A DNA stretch of 64,000 nt from Entomohabitans teleogrylli (GCF_001484765.1 NZ_KQ947376.1:1-64000), one strand, 5' to 3'; shown: positions 21,184 to 33,728, counted from the stretch's first letter. Numbers and translations are program-made. The notes: generated by a model from the sequence alone, not told the origin.

Positions 21184-22107
21184 TCAACGGTTTACAGAAC
21201 GCGCAATCCGGCTGTAAGTATGGCGTACGCCGCGGATCGCCACGCTGTAGGTAAAAATATTTTCCGGCAGCGCCAGGCCCAGATATCCGGTATCGCCGAT
21301 ATGGTGCAGATCGGCGCCGGCCATTTTGCTCATCAGCGCGATCTGGCGCAGCGTCTGGCGATCCGCCCCTTCCTGAGAAGTGCCAATAGCGGTCATCGCC
21401 AGCGCGCCAAGGCGCTGGGTAAAGGCGATTAACTGGCTGACTTTTTCCTGGGACATACCGGGAACGGTGCCCGGTGCTGGCAGCAGCACCACATCAGCGC
21501 CATTGTCGACAAACAGCGCGATATCCTGTTCGCTGATGATCTGGCTACCGCTTTCCCGTACGATGCCGGCGCCGTGCATTTTCCCGGTGATCAGGATTAG
21601 CGTATCGCCGGCTACCGCATGGATGGCCTTCATGGCGTCGGCGATGGCCTGATTGCTGACGCCATTGCCGGGGTTGCCGGTCAGCACCACAATACGGGCT
21701 CCCATGTCCCGGAGCCGCAGGGCATTTTCCGGCGTGGCGGCGCGCCCGGCGGTCATCTTCCAGAACTCATTGTGATCGCTGGCGAAAGCGGGGTCGACGG
21801 CCTCCAGATTGACGCCAATGATTCTGCCGGTCAGGCGCTGTAATTCGCGCAGCGTCTCTTGCGGGGTGATGCTCTGCGGCATACCGGCGATGGCCGGGCT
21901 GGCGGTGTCAAAAAGGTTGAGCAGCAGGATATCCGCCCCCTGGCTGGCGGCCAGTTCGGCATTAGTGATGTTGTTGAGCAGCGGCTGGGTAGCACCAATG
22001 CACTCGCTCACCAGAATACGCCCTTCGCTGGCGCGGATCGCATGGAGCAGTTGTTGTTTATCCAGCGCCGCCAGTTCACTGGCGCTGCAGTCGAGGTAGC
22101 GTTTCAT
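21184..22107 (-). CDS. TIM-barrel-like protein of unknown function (DUF7916-type)
   Basis: A 307-residue soluble protein without signal peptide or membrane segments. Repeated beta-strand/loop motifs (ADILLLNLFD, RIIGVNLEAVDP, ARIVVLTGNPGNGVSNQAI, DTLILITGKMHGAG, GADVVLLPAPGTVPG, MTAIGTSQEG, ADLHHIGDTGYLG) give the rhythm of a TIM barrel. They recall a family found as haloacid-dehalogenase-like or PEP-mutase-like entries, now under a DUF7916-type name. GKMHGAG and APGTVPG could form the active-site rim, but I cannot name a substrate. It sits between purB and phoP on the same strand, an insertion relative to E. coli. Base composition resembles the neighbours. Confidence 0.75.
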   Translation of the reverse strand: MKRYLDCSASELAALDKQQLLHAIRASEGRILVSECIGATQPLLNNITNAELAASQGADILLLNLFDTASPAIAGMPQSITPQETLRELQRLTGRIIGVNLEAVDPAFASDHNEFWKMTAGRAATPENALRLRDMGARIVVLTGNPGNGVSNQAIADAMKAIHAVAGDTLILITGKMHGAGIVRESGSQIISEQDIALFVDNGADVVLLPAPGTVPGMSQEKVSQLIAFTQRLGALAMTAIGTSQEGADRQTLRQIALMSKMAGADLHHIGDTGYLGLALPENIFTYSVAIRGVRHTYSRIARSVNR

Positions 22108-22159
22108 TAGCGTGGCTCCTGTTTATTCATCAACATATTGATCATGATATGCCGCAAAT

Positions 22160-22273
22160 AAAAACGCCACCCTCAGGTGGCGCGAGATGGATGACAAACC
22201 CAATCGTATTATCAAACTTGCCGGTATTACCCGATAACAACCAGGGAAAATCAATGTATTGATTTTCGGCTGA
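22160..22273 (-). repeat. Copy 1 of a ~115-nt dispersed element ending in a hairpin
   Basis: Read on the minus strand, the element begins TCAGCC, then a perfect 9-bp palindromic stem (AAAATCAAT with ATTGATTTT, loop AC), then a GGTAATACCGGCAAGTTTG segment and TTTGTCATC. It ends with a terminator stem (CGCCACC / GGTGGCG) and five T residues. About 85 nt of it matches the plus-strand sequence at 54310-54393 with scattered substitutions, whereas the final hairpins differ in sequence. It lies between purB and the DUF7916-like gene. It could be a small structured RNA, an mRNA 3' element or a mobile intergenic repeat. Confidence 0.65.
22165..22187. repeat. 23-bp direct repeat, copy A (hairpin)
   Basis: A 23-bp sequence containing the CGCCACC...GGTGGCG hairpin, repeated exactly at 22325-22347. 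The two copies flank the dispersed element. Only this copy is followed by a T run on the minus strand. Confidence 0.85.
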
Positions 22274-22324
22274 TAACGCCATGTCAGGAACAACCACGCT
22301 TTTTCCTGACTGCCAGCAGTCTGA

Positions 22325-22347
22325 CGCCACCCTCAGGTGGCGCGAGA
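22325..22347. repeat. 23-bp direct repeat, copy B (hairpin after purB)
   Basis: Exact second copy of the hairpin at 22165-22187. It lies 28 nt past the purB stop codon in the minus direction and is followed by CAGACTGC rather than T residues. It may be the original purB terminator, split from its T tract by insertion or duplication. Confidence 0.85.
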
Positions 22348-22374
22348 GGGATAATCAACATCAGTTCGGGTTGA

Positions 22375-24394
<2,020 letters not shown>

Positions 24395-24423
24395 GAAAAC
24401 TCCTGTCTTGTGTGCAGTCTTAA

Positions 24424-25560
<1,137 letters not shown>

Positions 25561-25593
25561 TCAGGGCGGCGTATTCTAGCACGCGACGCCGCG

Positions 25594-26052
25594 TTAGGCA
25601 CCTTCTGTAAACGGCCAGTTAAAAGCGGACAGCAGCGACAGCGGGTAACGTTCTCCCGCCAGGTAGCAACGCACGCTTTCGGCGACCAGCGGCGAGCGCA
25701 GGTTAGCGGCAGTCATGATGTCCTGCGGCGCCAGCCACAGGCAGCGGTCGATGTCGCTGTCGTGGGGGCTGGTGGGGAGCGGGCTGCGCAGGTCGATGGC
25801 AAACAGGAAGCGCAGAAAAGGGGTGTTATCCGGGGCAATCCACTGATGTAGCTGCAGAAAATGCTGCGGCTGCGCCTCAATACCGGTTTCTTCCCATAAT
25901 TCACGCCGGGCGGCCTGCAACAGCGTTTCGTCGGCCTCAAGGTGGCCGGCGGGCTGATTCCACAGCGCTTTACCATTAATGGTTTCTTCCACTACCAGAA
26001 ACTGATTTTGCGCCTGTACGATGCAGGCGACGGTGACATGAGGTTTGAACAT
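25594..26052 (-). CDS. nudJ: Phosphatase NudJ (Nudix hydrolase)
   Basis: A 152-residue Nudix hydrolase that dephosphorylates hydroxymethyl-pyrimidine pyrophosphate (a thiamine intermediate) and nucleoside di- and triphosphates. The Nudix box GX5EX7REUXEEXGU is complete: [11 protein letters not shown] followed by [13 protein letters not shown]. The start [13 protein letters not shown] matches E. coli NudJ (153 residues); an in-frame upstream extension has no homology. It lies between rluE and mnmA. Confidence 0.95.
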   Translation of the reverse strand: MFKPHVTVACIVQAQNQFLVVEETINGKALWNQPAGHLEADETLLQAARRELWEETGIEAQPQHFLQLHQWIAPDNTPFLRFLFAIDLRSPLPTSPHDSDIDRCLWLAPQDIMTAANLRSPLVAESVRCYLAGERYPLSLLSAFNWPFTEGA

Positions 26053-26093
26053 AGCGATTCCTTGTGTTGCTTCCGGTAAGCGCTGCCGGAATA

Positions 26094-26765
26094 TCAACGT
26101 GCCACTGTGGGGAGATCGGTTATCTCGCGCCACTCTCCGGGCTGTAAATTATCCAGCGTGTAGCCGCCCATCGCATAACGGATCAGGCGCAGCGTCGGGT
26201 GGCCGATATGCGCCGTCATGCGTCTAACCTGACGGTTGCGTCCCTCATAGAGAGTGATTTTCAGCCAGGCGGTAGGGATGGATTTCCGCTCACGAATCGG
26301 CGGCTGGCGCGGCCACAGCCAGTCGGGCTCCGCTACGGCTTCTATTCCGGCGGGCAGCGTGGGGCCGTCTTTTAGCGTCACGCCGTTACGCAGCGCGGCA
26401 AGCGCTTGCGCATCGGGTTCGCCTTCTACCTGCACATAGTAGATTTTGCCAGTACGTTTTCCCGGCTGAGTCAATTTTGCCTGCAGCGCGCCGTCGTTGG
26501 TTAATACCATCAGCCCTTCGCTGTCTCTGTCCAGCCGACCGGCGGCATAAATATCTGCAATCGGAATGTAATCCCTGAGCGTCCGGCGCCCGGCTTCGTC
26601 GGTGAACTGCGGCAGCACATCGTAGGGTTTATTAAACAGAACGAGGCGTTTTGGACCAGACGGGCGACGCGTTCTGGCAGTACGCTGCTGGCTGAATCGC
26701 TCAACTCTGTGATTTCTAAAAGAAGTTCTCGACATAGTGTTTTCAGAAGGGAGTGATTGCCGCAT
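26094..26765 (-). CDS. rluE: 23S rRNA pseudouridine(2457) synthase RluE
   Basis: A 223-residue pseudouridine synthase of the RsuA/RluB family that acts on U2457 of 23S rRNA. The catalytic motif [16 protein letters not shown] contains the active Asp, and the motif [22 protein letters not shown] is intact. The start [11 protein letters not shown] matches E. coli; a second Met ten codons on is an alternative. The N-terminal stretch is basic, as in the family, and lacks the S4 domain of RsuA. It is transcribed away from icd. Confidence 0.96.
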   Translation of the reverse strand: MRQSLPSENTMSRTSFRNHRVERFSQQRTARTRRPSGPKRLVLFNKPYDVLPQFTDEAGRRTLRDYIPIADIYAAGRLDRDSEGLMVLTNDGALQAKLTQPGKRTGKIYYVQVEGEPDAQALAALRNGVTLKDGPTLPAGIEAVAEPDWLWPRQPPIRERKSIPTAWLKITLYEGRNRQVRRMTAHIGHPTLRLIRYAMGGYTLDNLQPGEWREITDLPTVAR

Positions 26766-26882
26766 TATAGCGGAAATCAATCGTGTCTGGCATGGCGCAC
26801 AACAATCCGGTACTATTGACAAGATCATTACAAAACATTAACAAAAATCAGTTTTAACCAGAAGCGCTCGAAGGAGAGGTGA

Positions 26883-28133
<1,251 letters not shown>

Positions 28134-28154
28134 TCTGCTTTCTGGCTGAAAGAT

Positions 28155-28182
28155 AACGGGAGCTTAATAGTTCCCGTTTTTT
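28155..28182 (+). terminator. Rho-independent terminator of icd
   Basis: A stem AACGGGA / TCCCGTT is followed by a run of T residues, 22 nt past the icd stop codon. It marks the end of core DNA before the prophage. Confidence 0.85.
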
Positions 28183-28249
28183 ATTATGTGAATTCGAGCG
28201 GTTATCAAAATATTATCAAAATAAGTTATCAAAACCCCCTCCTGGCGGG

Positions 28250-28488
28250 TTAGATCGCGATGGCTGTCCAGTCCTTACCGCGGTCATCGTGATAGCGATC
28301 TGTCTGCTGCTGTGATTTATGTCCGGGCAATTTCCGGGTATCAATACCTTGTTGCTTATAAAGCCGTTCAGATAATGATCGCTGCTCGTGAAATGTCGCC
28401 GGCGTTCCTGCTCCCCAGTTAATACCCGCCTTATCTCGTGCCTTACTGAAGAAAGCTGCAATGGCTCTGTGGGTCGTCGGGGTATAGG
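28250..28488 (-). pseudogene. Phage integrase, C-terminal remnant
   Basis: On the minus strand this frame encodes the end of a lambda-type tyrosine recombinase: TPTTHRAIAAFFSKARDK, then FHEQRSLSERLYKQQG, GHKSQQQTDRYHDDRGKDW and a stop codon. The catalytic His-x-x-Arg (HEQR), the second His (GHKS) and the nucleophilic Tyr (RYHDDRG) can all be matched, but the N-terminal two thirds are missing and no start codon is available. It ends toward icd, as expected for an integrase next to its attachment site. I conclude that the original prophage entered beside icd and later lost excision ability. Confidence 0.8.
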
Positions 28489-28573
28489 CGTGGAGCTGGA
28501 AACCGAACGCTTTGAACAGACGGTAGCTGAGGTAAAGAAGCTGGCCGACTCACGCCTGTTAGCTGATCACTGA
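28489..28573 (+). pseudogene. 3' fragment of a rightward phage gene
   Basis: A 27-codon in-frame tail (ELETERFEQTVAEVKKLADS and stop) on the plus strand is followed 20 nt later by a good terminator. The segment has ordinary codon use and no start of its own, and abuts the integrase remnant on the opposite strand, so it looks like the end of a gene whose front was deleted. The family is not recognised. Confidence 0.3.
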
Positions 28574-28593
28574 ATTCCACTGCCTGAAATACT

Positions 28594-28616
28594 GGCTCGC
28601 TTATGCGGGCCTTTTT
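28594..28616 (+). terminator. Rho-independent terminator in prophage left end
   Basis: The stem GGCTCGC / GCGGGCC, with one G-T pair and loop TTAT, is followed by five T residues on the plus strand. The only sequence it can serve is the truncated fragment just upstream. Confidence 0.7.
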
Positions 28617-28676
28617 CATATCTGCCGCCACTTGCTGGTGGTCATTTTTACTCGTTCTGCTGCAGACGGCTGGTTT

Positions 28677-29030
28677 TCAGATTAAAGAAATCGGCCTGGA
28701 TTTAAATTTCTCTTTTCCGGAACATGTCAATCCCGATTCTGTTCTGGGGGAGCTATACCTTATCCGTCTGTTTTTGCGTTCCAGTCTTGCGGCGTGTTTT
28801 TCTATTTGTGCCCGATATTCGGCCAGTAGTGTCAAATCTATGGGGTTAAGGGCCTTATCAGTACGGCTGGAATGCCGTTTACATGCCAGTTCTGCTTTAG
28901 ATGGGGTGGGGCGTAACATGGTTAACTGCTCTGCCTGAAGGGGGTCGGTATTACTTAGGGGTTGAAGGTGTAAACGACGGTTGCGCCGACGTCCCGAGGC
29001 TGAGCCCTTAAACGCTGTTCTGCGTGGCAT
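28677..29030 (-). CDS. Small basic phage protein (possibly Fil-like)
   Basis: A 117-residue, strongly basic protein (MPRRTAFKGSASGRRRNRR at the start, YRAQIEKHAARLERKNRRIR in the middle) that ends in TCSGKEKFKSRPISLI. A strong AGGAGGT ribosome site lies 7 nt before the ATG, so it is translated. The C-terminal pattern recalls small phage proteins annotated as filamentation protein Fil in P2-like prophages; I am not certain of that. The gap upstream carries dyads matching the operator candidates of the neighbouring repressor, suggesting repressor control. Unlike its surroundings on this side, the gene is intact. Confidence 0.6.
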   Translation of the reverse strand: MPRRTAFKGSASGRRRNRRLHLQPLSNTDPLQAEQLTMLRPTPSKAELACKRHSSRTDKALNPIDLTLLAEYRAQIEKHAARLERKNRRIRYSSPRTESGLTCSGKEKFKSRPISLI

Positions 29031-29121
29031 AAATACCTCCTGTTATTTCTGTTGTGCTGGTACAGATGAAGCAAATTTTTCAGTTCGAATCGTCATTGGT
29101 TATTGACGAAACGATATAATT

Positions 29122-29160
29122 ATAACTTATGCTATAAATGTGGTCAATAACATAAGTATT
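29122..29160. promoter_or_regulatory. Two operator-like dyads upstream of the basic phage gene
   Basis: Two sites share the form ATAAC-N4-GTTAT with mismatches: ATAAC-TTAT-GCTAT at 29122-29135 and ATAAC-ATAA-GTATT at 29147-29160. Spacing is 25 bp. They lie about 90-130 nt upstream of the 29030 start codon and match the arm sequence found upstream of the repressor gene. Confidence 0.45.
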
Positions 29161-29274
29161 ATTTTGATTGAAAAATAACAACAGATTTATAACTTAAGGA
29201 ATTCGCAGTAAGAGCAGAGGCAGCCATGATCGGATGATTTGGCCCGGTGCCCACCGGGCTATAGAACCCTGGAT

Positions 29275-29982
29275 TTACCAGCTATGAGACGACCAGAACA
29301 CCTTGCCGATGACTCTCACACTACTGACAAACTCGTCTCTGTCCAGTACTTCGTCGGGGTATTCTTCCCTGTTTATCGACCTGATAATGACTGACGACGG
29401 TGTTGCAATAAGTGTTTTAACTCTCAATAAGTCGGCCTGACAAATCGCGTACGTTTTGCCATCGCGAATTACAGTATCCTGTATGTTTACACCGACTACA
29501 TCCCCATCATGTAGCGTCGGCTCCATACTCTGACCGCTGACTCTGACCAGTTTAGCGGCGGTTTCAGGGACACCCATTCGTTTTAGATAATGACGCCGAA
29601 ACACCAGTGCAAACTCCGAAGACTCTTCGATTTCACTGCTTCCATCACCGGCGGCTAAAGAGACATTCAATAGTGGGATCTCCACAAATTCTTGTTCGTC
29701 TTTGTCCATATCTTCCCAGACAGAGGCTTTCAGCCTTGACTCACGTATATTTGAAGGTTCGAAGCTTGAGATGGTATCGGGTAAACCTGTTCCATTAGAA
29801 AGCCACTCGGGCCTGACACCCAAAGCGGATGCGATCTGAACAATTTTACGACTGCTACTGGCTTTACCCGATGTCATTTTCTGAATTGCAGGCTGGGAAA
29901 GGCCAACAAGCTCTGCCAGTTGGCTTTGTGAGATCCCCGCCGACTGCATGGCGTGGTTAAGACGATCAGCAAGTGTTTTCAT
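29275..29982 (-). CDS. LexA/CI-type phage repressor (XRE + S24 peptidase)
   Basis: A 235-residue repressor. The N-terminal XRE helix-turn-helix (about 5-60, ISQSQLAELVGLSQPAIQKM) is followed by a linker and an S24 autoprotease domain. The scissile Ala111-Gly112 (SLAAGDGS), nucleophile Ser152 (VSGQSMEPTL) and general base Lys189 (LLRVKTL) are all present, so it should self-cleave with RecA during the SOS response. It faces away from the tail genes, with a gap of about 630 nt, and no cro-like gene is visible on the other side. It probably maintains silence of the remaining prophage. Confidence 0.9.
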   Translation of the reverse strand: MKTLADRLNHAMQSAGISQSQLAELVGLSQPAIQKMTSGKASSSRKIVQIASALGVRPEWLSNGTGLPDTISSFEPSNIRESRLKASVWEDMDKDEQEFVEIPLLNVSLAAGDGSSEIEESSEFALVFRRHYLKRMGVPETAAKLVRVSGQSMEPTLHDGDVVGVNIQDTVIRDGKTYAICQADLLRVKTLIATPSSVIIRSINREEYPDEVLDRDEFVSSVRVIGKVFWSSHSW

Positions 29983-29993
29983 ATAGCAAATGT

Positions 29994-30088
29994 ATAACTT
30001 CTGTTATTAACATTCAAATAAAAAAAGTTATAGACACGATGAATAACTAGGGTTATAATCAACTCCGTAGTATAACTTTTACGGTTAT
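29994..30088. promoter_or_regulatory. Repressor operator candidates O1-O3
   Basis: Dyads of the form ATAAC-N4-GTTAT occur perfectly at 29994-30007 (spacer TTCT) and 30043-30056 (spacer TAGG). A third pair with a 7-nt spacer lies at 30072-30088. They lie directly upstream of the repressor start codon, where CI-type operators controlling the repressor and early rightward promoters are expected. Confidence 0.6.
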
Positions 30089-30611
30089 CTACAGATATAG
30101 TTACTTAACATGCCTGGTTGTCTGGCGGTTCAAGTCAATTTGCTCTTTATACAATGGACTCAGGTCCTACGTCGCTGAAAAGCGAATCCAACATCATGTT
30201 TTAAACAGGTTTTGCGTGTGGAGTACCGTCACCATTACCTGCTATCTACAGGATGGTACCCTTGTGGCCGTAGCCGGTAACTACTCGCAAGCTCAGGGTA
30301 TCAAAAATGGATGAGTAACATACTGGTAAGGTGTATGCAATGCTGCACCAGCTATATGCTCATCTCCGTTTCAATTAAACCACTGAATGATGCTGCTTTA
30401 TCAAGACGGTCTGTGAATTCAGACAATTGAATGATATCAAGTGTCGGCCTGTGGGATATTGCGTCGGGGATAATCGGCCCCGGCCTGTGTTTATCACTGC
30501 GAGATATGAGCATGCCACGTACCGGAGGCGCGTGTGATTTGCATTAGTGCATATCATGCGGTCTCAGGGTAGAGCTGGCTCTCTGTGATGCTGATTGGGA
30601 GGTGAAATATA
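30089..30611. other. Gap between repressor and tail module
   Basis: This 520-nt stretch is where a prophage would carry cro, replication, lysis, terminase and head genes. None is visible. A short plus frame at about 30216-30315 (ITCYLQDGTLVAVAGNYSQA and stop) has no start or ribosome site and looks like a gene fragment. The region is best read as a deletion scar, with a possible promoter for the tail genes. Confidence 0.45.
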
Positions 30612-30800
30612 ATGCCGATAGATCGCAATCGCTATGTGAAATTTGTTCTCGTACCCGATCTGTCTAATACCCGCCAGAGTGTTATTCCCCAGCCGGATAT
30701 CCCGATTAAATCTGGTTTCTTTCTGCTGACGGAAAGCGGCTATCCACTGCTTACTGAAGCGGATGTCGGGTTGGTACCGGAGAGAGACCATGACGGATAA
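30612..30800 (+). CDS. Small phage protein at head of the tail operon
   Basis: A 62-residue protein preceded by a very good GGAGGTG ribosome site 7 nt before the ATG, so it is translated. It begins MPIDRNRYVKFVLVPDL and contains the duplicated phrase LLTESGYPLLTEADVG. Its stop codon overlaps the start of the next gene by 11 nt. I do not recognise the family; by position it could be a head-tail joining or small tail accessory protein. Confidence 0.6.
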   Translation: MPIDRNRYVKFVLVPDLSNTRQSVIPQPDIPIKSGFFLLTESGYPLLTEADVGLVPERDHDG

Positions 30801-31329
30801 CGACTTGTTTGTACTACTTCGCACCTGCTTATTATCAGAGTTTGAGCTAACCGGGGCGTCAGTTCCTGATGTTCAAAAAATCAGCCTACAAACATCGTCT
30901 GATACACCTGCGGTACCCACTCTCTATTTACATAAAACGGCCGATGTTCGTACCGGCTTCCCTGGGGTACACGAGGAAATGGACAAGGTTGATCAAGTCA
31001 TGCGTGAAACCCTGACTCAGGTAATGATCGCCACGTTGCAGATTACGGCCAGAGTTCCGGGTGTAGATAGCAATCCGGGAGCCATAACCGCTCAGGATTT
31101 GCTTAAGCAGACGGCGTCGACGATGCAGTCGCGTCGTTTTCAGGCGTCACTAATTGCCTCTGGAGTTAATTTTCTTCGCGTAGGCACGATAAAAAGCGCT
31201 GATGTGGCTGATGAATACGCAGGGCGCGAGGTTCTGCCTTTTTTCGAATTCTCACTTAATTATACAGATATATCTGTCATTGAAATTCCGTTCGTGGCCA
31301 GCACAGGACTGCGAATAGAACGTATCTGA
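30790..31329 (+). CDS. Phage tail/neck terminator-like protein
   Basis: A 179-residue protein starting MTDNDLFVLLRTCLLSEF inside the end of the preceding gene; an in-frame ATG 27 nt earlier lacks support. It is soluble, without membrane segments. Position immediately before the sheath and tube genes, size and the C-terminal FFEFSLNYTDISVIEIPFV fit the neck or tail-terminator proteins that precede DUF3383 sheath genes in myovirus-type modules. The family match is inferred from gene order more than from motifs. Confidence 0.6.
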   Translation: MTDNDLFVLLRTCLLSEFELTGASVPDVQKISLQTSSDTPAVPTLYLHKTADVRTGFPGVHEEMDKVDQVMRETLTQVMIATLQITARVPGVDSNPGAITAQDLLKQTASTMQSRRFQASLIASGVNFLRVGTIKSADVADEYAGREVLPFFEFSLNYTDISVIEIPFVASTGLRIERI

Positions 31330-31342
31330 GGAATTATAATTT

Positions 31343-32836
31343 ATGTCTATTGCAATTGATCACTACGTGAAAATCACGTCGGGTGTTGGCAGTGTTGCGC
31401 ACGTACGTCAGCGCGACCTTATTCTGCGCCTGTTTACCCCGAATAAGCTAACCTCTCCTGACAGTGTGCTGGAGTTCACCAGCGCTGATGGCGTGGGAGC
31501 CTATTTCGGCTATGATTCAGAGGAATATCGGCGTGCTGTTTATTATTTTGGTTATATTTCGCCATCTATTACAACCCCTGCAAAGCTGGGATTTTGCCGC
31601 GATCAGGATGAAACCTCCCCACCGATGGTATTGGGGCAGTCCACAACCTGGAGCGTCTCTGAACTGAAAACGATCAGCGGTACGCTGGAGGGAACGATTG
31701 GGGGACAAACATTTACGACTGCCAGCGTCGACCTGTCCTCTGTCTCCTCGTTGGCGGATGTCGCTTCGCTGGCGACATCCGCACTACGCGCACTGAGCGA
31801 TGAAGCGTTAAAAACGTCCACTGTGGATTATGATCCATTGCTGGCGCGTTTCCGGTTTACCGGCGGTGCGGATGCTGATGTCGTGGTTAAGTTTACCGGC
31901 GGCGCGGTGGCACAAGCGCTGGCGCTGATTGGGGGGGAATCCATCGCTGGTGTGGTCACACCGTTGACTGAAGCGGAAAGCGTCGCCATTGCCGACGATA
32001 TCTCAAATAACTATGGCTCGTTCCTGTTTATGCGTTCTCTGATGCTGGAGCAAGTCGTTGATCTTGCGCGGGCCAACGCAGCTAAAAATGTTCAGTTCAT
32101 GTATCTGGCCGGATGTACTTTGTCGCAGGCTGAAGAATACAACGCCGCTCTTTTGCCTATTGGTAGTGTCGGGGTAACGCTGGTGGATGTTCTTAACACC
32201 GAGTTTGATGAGCAAATCCCGGGTATTCTGATGGCCGCTACGGATTACACCCGCACAAATGGCGCAATTAACTACATGTATAAGCAGGTAGCGAATGTTA
32301 CGCCGAAAATTACGACGACTTCCGATGCTCAAAAATATGATGCGCTGCGTATCAATTATTACGGGCGTACCCAGAATGCCGGAAACATCATCGACTTTTA
32401 CCAGCGCGGATCGTTGATGGGCGGAGGAGCATACCCTACTGCGATGAACGTTCATGCTAATGAACAATGGTTAAAAGACACCTGTGCCTCCGTACTGTTG
32501 AGTCTGCAACTGGCTCTTGAGCGCATTCCGGCTAATGAAACGGGGATCAACCTGGTGCTTAGCGCGCTTCAGGATGAGCCGATGTCCCTGGCGTTGAATA
32601 ACGGAGTCATCAGCCGAGGAAAAACCCTGACAATGCTTCAGAAGAATTACATCACTCAAATTACCGGTGATGACACGGCGTGGACTACGATTCAGACCGC
32701 AGGTTACTGGCTTAATGCGGTAGTGGATAGTTACATCACCGACAGCGGTGAAACTGAATATCAGATCGTTTATACACTGATTTATGGTAAGGACGATGCG
32801 ATCCGCAAAATCACCGGCACCCACGTACTGATCTAA
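31343..32836 (+). CDS. Phage tail sheath protein (DUF3383-like)
   Basis: A 497-residue protein with the features of DUF3383, a sheath-like family in contractile-tailed phages: N-terminal IDHYVKITSGVG, a variable insertion (about 110-220), and the C-terminal core (GINLVLSALQDEPMSLALNNG, AGYWLNAVVDSYIT). It lies immediately before the tube, chaperone and tape-measure genes, the usual myovirus order. The sheath would contract around the tube to drive it through a target envelope. It is intact, with an upstream gAGGAattat ribosome site. Confidence 0.8.
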   Translation: MSIAIDHYVKITSGVGSVAHVRQRDLILRLFTPNKLTSPDSVLEFTSADGVGAYFGYDSEEYRRAVYYFGYISPSITTPAKLGFCRDQDETSPPMVLGQSTTWSVSELKTISGTLEGTIGGQTFTTASVDLSSVSSLADVASLATSALRALSDEALKTSTVDYDPLLARFRFTGGADADVVVKFTGGAVAQALALIGGESIAGVVTPLTEAESVAIADDISNNYGSFLFMRSLMLEQVVDLARANAAKNVQFMYLAGCTLSQAEEYNAALLPIGSVGVTLVDVLNTEFDEQIPGILMAATDYTRTNGAINYMYKQVANVTPKITTTSDAQKYDALRINYYGRTQNAGNIIDFYQRGSLMGGGAYPTAMNVHANEQWLKDTCASVLLSLQLALERIPANETGINLVLSALQDEPMSLALNNGVISRGKTLTMLQKNYITQITGDDTAWTTIQTAGYWLNAVVDSYITDSGETEYQIVYTLIYGKDDAIRKITGTHVLI

Positions 32837-32847
32837 GGAATAAATAA

Positions 32848-33294
32848 ATGACTAATGATATTTCAGGTTTTGGCCTGCGCGTAACGCTGCGGGCATCCGT
32901 TATGTTTCCGGCGGGTATTACTCTTACTCAATTTGCTGATGATGCTGATCCGCTGGATAGTGCTTCTTTGAAACTGGGTGATGCGGCCATCGGATTGAAT
33001 GGCGATATGGTTAGCTGGCGCACGCTAAATGCCATCCCGGTGACGCTGAATATCCTGCCTAATAGCGATGATGATAAGAATTTACGCATCCTTGCGGAGG
33101 CGAACCGTGTGGCGAAGGGTAAAAAGTCAACCAATGACAGTATTACCATGACGATTTATTACCCATCAGGTGAAACGCGCATGCTGACTGGAGGTACGAT
33201 TGTCGATGCCATGATTGGTAACGGTGTAACCAGTAGCGGCAGGCTTAAAACCAAAAGCTATGCCTTTAAATTTGAAAATCAGGTAATTGTCTAA
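32848..33294 (+). CDS. Phage tail tube protein (DUF3277-like)
   Basis: A 148-residue protein, soluble and beta-rich (ISGFGLRVTLRASVMFPAGI, SRTSYAFKFENQ-like ending KSYAFKFENQVIV). Size and position between the sheath and the frameshifted chaperone fit the inner tail tube, a family I recall as DUF3277. Its stop codon overlaps the next start (TAATG), coupling translation. Confidence 0.75.
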   Translation: MTNDISGFGLRVTLRASVMFPAGITLTQFADDADPLDSASLKLGDAAIGLNGDMVSWRTLNAIPVTLNILPNSDDDKNLRILAEANRVAKGKKSTNDSITMTIYYPSGETRMLTGGTIVDAMIGNGVTSSGRLKTKSYAFKFENQVIV

Positions 33295-33728
33295 TGCTTG
33301 AACCATTTAATAAAGAGTTTACCTGCGCTGACGGTACGAAAAAAACGTTCATTCTCTCAAAATTCCCGGCGATTGCCGGACGAGAGATTGTCACGCAGTA
33401 TCCGATTACTGGCGCGCCGAAGATAGGTGAGTACAAAACCAATGAGGCGCTAATGCTTAAGTTGATGGCCTATGTTGCCGTCGATACCCCCAACGGCCCC
33501 ACAGAGCTTGTGACACAGGAACTAGTGAATAACCATGTTCCGGATTTTGAAACCTTACTCAAAATTGAATGGGCGATGATGGAGTACAACTGCTCTTTTT
33601 TCAGGAACGGGAGCGCCTTGCGCTCCCTCGATTCTCTCAAAGCGCGGTTCCTTGGCTCGATTACAAAAACGTTGATGGAGTTATTGGGGCAATTATCGGG
33701 GAAGGTCTCGCCACCCTCCGGGAACTGA
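33294..33728 (+). CDS. Tail assembly chaperone, short form
   Basis: A 144-residue protein lying between tube and tape-measure genes, the invariable place of tail assembly chaperones (lambda G, P2 E). It is helical with a C-terminal LSGKVSPPSGN. A slippery heptamer occurs at codon 101-103, and an overlapping frame continues to the tape-measure start. The short product should be the main one, the frameshift product a minority form. Confidence 0.75.
   Translation: MLEPFNKEFTCADGTKKTFILSKFPAIAGREIVTQYPITGAPKIGEYKTNEALMLKLMAYVAVDTPNGPTELVTQELVNNHVPDFETLLKIEWAMMEYNCSFFRNGSALRSLDSLKARFLGSITKTLMELLGQLSGKVSPPSGN

Noticed and set aside
28155..28250. Duplicated icd 3' end as attL/attR of an icd-inserted prophage
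   Set aside because: I looked for a second copy of the last icd codons to the right of the prophage and found none, so attachment-site borders cannot be assigned.
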